A DNA stretch of 6,092 bases from Methanothrix sp. (lineage in GTDB: Archaea > Halobacteriota > Methanosarcinia > Methanotrichales > Methanotrichaceae): contig PMNG01000077.1 in the NCBI GenBank assembly GCA_003162615.1, positions 3,247 through 9,338 on the forward strand. The letters run 5' to 3'. Below are positions 5,067 to 6,092 of this stretch, in pieces. How positions within the stretch are numbered: the stretch's first letter is position 1; each line of letters starts with the position of its first letter. The position numbers were made by a program, and so were the translations under genes. The notes under the pieces were generated by a model, which was not told where the DNA came from, made no database searches, and worked only from the letters and a program-made list of their open reading frames with translations.

Positions 5067-5768
5067 TGGATGAGATGGCCAGCAATAGCAATACTGGCAC
5101 TCTCATCCGTTTATGCGATAGGCCTGATAAGTATGACGATAATAGAGTGCCCAAGGTGCAAAAGGAAAGAAGAAGTCACAAGTTCATCACTATTTAAGGC
5201 AGTGATATGGGAACTAATAGGTCAAAAATGCAGTTCATGCGGCGGAATCGGATACATCCGATATGATTTTGTATTCAGACTAAGGCCTCGGGTAGATGGT
5301 GAATATATCACCTCTAATGAAGCTGCCATTGAGGACAGATCTTTTAATTTGCAACAAAATAGAAAAGACAATGCTGAAATTTCTCGAAACGAGTTGGATG
5401 AATCAATTGAGGATATAGAGATACAACGTGAATATCCAATAACAGAATATAGCTTATCAATCGACAGGGGTGACATATTACTTGATAAGGGCCTATACGA
5501 CCAAGCCATCGCATGTTATGAAGAGACGATCCGATTACCAATATCCGAGGTGTATTTGGCTGTGGCCTGGAATCGTATAGGGATTGCACTTAATCATCTC
5601 GGCAAGTATGACGAAGCAATCAAGGCGTATGATAAGGCCATTGAACTGGGACCATCAGAAGCGACAGTCGACTGGCAAAACAAAGGCTATGCTCTTAAGT
5701 CATTAGGCCGTGATTCAGAAGCAGAAATTGCCTTTGCTAAGGCTAGAGAACTAGGAGATCAAGGATAG
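5064..5768 (+). CDS. DnaJ-type zinc-motif and TPR-repeat protein
   Basis: Up to 234 residues. From the longer start, residues 6-27 (PAIAILALSSVYAIGLIS...) form a hydrophobic stretch that could anchor the protein in the membrane. A split zinc-binding motif follows: CPRC (29-32) and CSSCGGIGYI (56-65). The second half is very like a DnaJ CxxCxGxG repeat, while the first has KRK in place of the glycines. An acidic linker (about 80-125) leads to about three TPR units: 129-158, 164-197 (with LGKYDEAIKAYDKAIELGP) and 203-232. TPR arrays bind partner proteins, so an adaptor or chaperone-like role is plausible; the partner is unknown. The start is uncertain: ATG 5064 and ATG 5133 (MTIIECPRC, cytoplasmic, 211 residues) both lack a ribosome binding site. 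The 5064 start abuts repeat copy 2. TPR proteins of this type are common in Methanosarcinales. Confidence 0.8.
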   Translation: MWMRWPAIAILALSSVYAIGLISMTIIECPRCKRKEEVTSSSLFKAVIWELIGQKCSSCGGIGYIRYDFVFRLRPRVDGEYITSNEAAIEDRSFNLQQNRKDNAEISRNELDESIEDIEIQREYPITEYSLSIDRGDILLDKGLYDQAIACYEETIRLPISEVYLAVAWNRIGIALNHLGKYDEAIKAYDKAIELGPSEATVDWQNKGYALKSLGRDSEAEIAFAKARELGDQG

Positions 5769-5808
5769 ACTCACCCTTTTTCATGATCTCAGAGCCATTT
5801 CCTTAAGT

Positions 5809-5844
5809 CTCGTTGACTAGAGACATTCCAACGAGTTTTGTTTT
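5809..5844 (+). terminator. Hairpin plus T-tract terminator after the TPR gene
   Basis: CTCGTTG (5809-5815) pairs with CAACGAG (5829-5835) around a 13-nt loop, and TTTTGTTTT follows directly. An earlier T-run (5777-5781) sits 9 nt after the stop codon. The T-rich tract fits archaeal termination and would insulate the next gene from read-through. Confidence 0.55.
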
Positions 5845-5861
5845 GCGAACCCAATTACAAG

Positions 5862-5906
5862 ATACATCGCGCAATTGTGCTACGTGACCTCGATGAATTG
5901 ATGTAT
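5862..5906. repeat. Inverted repeat upstream of the presumed mtr promoter
   Basis: ATACATC (5862-5868) is complementary to GATGTAT (5900-5906). The interval contains the near-palindrome GCGCAATTGTGC (5869-5880) and a repeated GATG. It lies about 75 bp upstream of the TATA box at 5981, where a regulator might bind. No matching site was noticed elsewhere in the window. Confidence 0.3.
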
Positions 5907-5980
5907 TTCGCTACAGTTTATAAGTTTGAGACAACACGTCGATTGTCTTAACCGAAAGCCTAATATTCGTTGATCGTCGC

Positions 5981-5988
5981 TTTATATG
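5981..5988 (+). promoter_or_regulatory. TATA box of the presumed mtr operon
   Basis: TTTATATG lies 48 nt before the start codon. Usual archaeal spacing predicts transcription from about 6010, leaving a leader of about 27 nt that holds the ribosome binding site. A second TATA-like word, TTTATAAG (5917-5924), could serve an upstream start. Confidence 0.5.
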
Positions 5989-6019
5989 TTGATCTATCTC
6001 TGGTATCTCTTGGCGAGAG

Positions 6020-6029
6020 AAGGAGGTGA
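6020..6029 (+). promoter_or_regulatory. Very strong ribosome binding site
   Basis: AAGGAGGTGA is complementary to nearly the whole archaeal 16S tail, 7 nt before ATG 6037. It fits a highly expressed first gene. TCTCT (6006-6010) and AGAGA (6016-6020) could form a small hairpin touching its 5' edge. Confidence 0.8.
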
Positions 6030-6036
6030 AAAGAGA

Positions 6037-6092
6037 ATGGACGCATTTAGCATGGGACTCGTAGGAGCTGTTGGTGCCCTTGCGACGATCTG
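6037..6092 (+). CDS. mtrE: Presumed MtrE, methyl-H4MPT:CoM methyltransferase subunit E, 5' end only
   Basis: Only 18 codons are visible, MDAFSMGLVGAVGALATI, before the right edge. They match the pattern of MtrE N-termini in Methanosarcinales (M-x4-[MG]-x-G-x-x-A-x-x-G-A-x-A-T-I, the first membrane segment). MtrE is an integral membrane subunit of the sodium-pumping complex that moves the methyl group from tetrahydromethanopterin or tetrahydrosarcinapterin to coenzyme M. mtrE is normally the first gene of mtrEDCBAFGH, which agrees with its own promoter, strong ribosome binding site and the terminator upstream. With so few residues another small hydrophobic membrane protein is possible, for example an ATP synthase c-type subunit. 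Confidence 0.6.
   Translation, partial: MDAFSMGLVGAVGALATI

Noticed and set aside
4970..5197. Plus-strand 75-codon frame
   Set aside because: No ribosome binding site, covers the repeat core and overlaps the zinc-motif coding part of the TPR gene in another frame.
5222..5589. Minus-strand frames of 81-95 codons
   Set aside because: Antisense to the TPR gene, without ribosome binding sites or recognisable pattern.
6006..6029. Hairpin TCTCT/AGAGA as a riboswitch or thermometer on the last gene
   Set aside because: Only five pairs, of which one base touches the ribosome binding site, and the predicted transcript start may fall inside it.
1..6092. tRNA, rRNA, CRISPR array, insertion sequence
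   Set aside because: No cloverleaf, regular short spaced repeats, or transposase-like protein was seen. The two-copy element has only two members and no uniform repeat/spacer pattern.

Overview
The window looks like a piece of a methanogenic archaeon's chromosome, most likely order Methanosarcinales and perhaps Methanothrix-like. Promoters have archaeal BRE/TATA form. Ribosome binding sites match the archaeal 16S tail (GGAGGTGA type). There is a stand-alone AsnC/Lrp ligand-binding domain protein. The last gene entering the window starts like MtrE, a subunit of the methanogen-specific methyl-H4MPT:coenzyme M methyltransferase. The genus is inferred, and MtrE rests on only 18 residues.

Layout. 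Positions 1-3346 hold a gyrB-gyrA operon on the minus strand; gyrA runs off the left edge. Both genes appear to start at TTG, and the gyrA ribosome binding site overlaps the gyrB stop codon. Positions 3347-3685 form a divergent regulatory region. It has a gyrB promoter on one side, two near-identical BRE/TATA modules on the other and a 6-1-6 palindrome between them. It drives a small plus-strand RAM-domain protein (3686-3958). An AT-rich gap with no convincing gene follows (3959-4341), then a minus-strand gene for a small winged-helix-like protein (4342-4572).

Positions 4573-5063 are the most unusual part. They carry two diverged direct copies, about 275 bp apart, of an element of roughly 110 bp. 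In both copies GAAGGGAC on the left pairs with GTCCCTTC or GTTCCTTC on the right, enclosing a second GACC/GGTC stem. Indels between the core stem-loops fall only in unpaired segments. On the opposite strand the loop holds a GGAGG-ATG translation start, which in copy 1 opens a 31-codon frame. This is either a structured RNA/repeat family or a decaying small gene with structured initiation; I do not recognise it.

Positions 5064-5768 encode a protein with a DnaJ-like split zinc-binding motif and about three TPR repeats, possibly with an N-terminal membrane helix. A hairpin plus T-tract terminator follows. After a 190-bp promoter region with a TATA box and a very strong ribosome binding site, the first codons of the presumed mtr operon reach the right edge.

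The genes are housekeeping (DNA supercoiling, methanogenesis) with small regulators and accessory sequence between them. Nothing shows that they act in one pathway.
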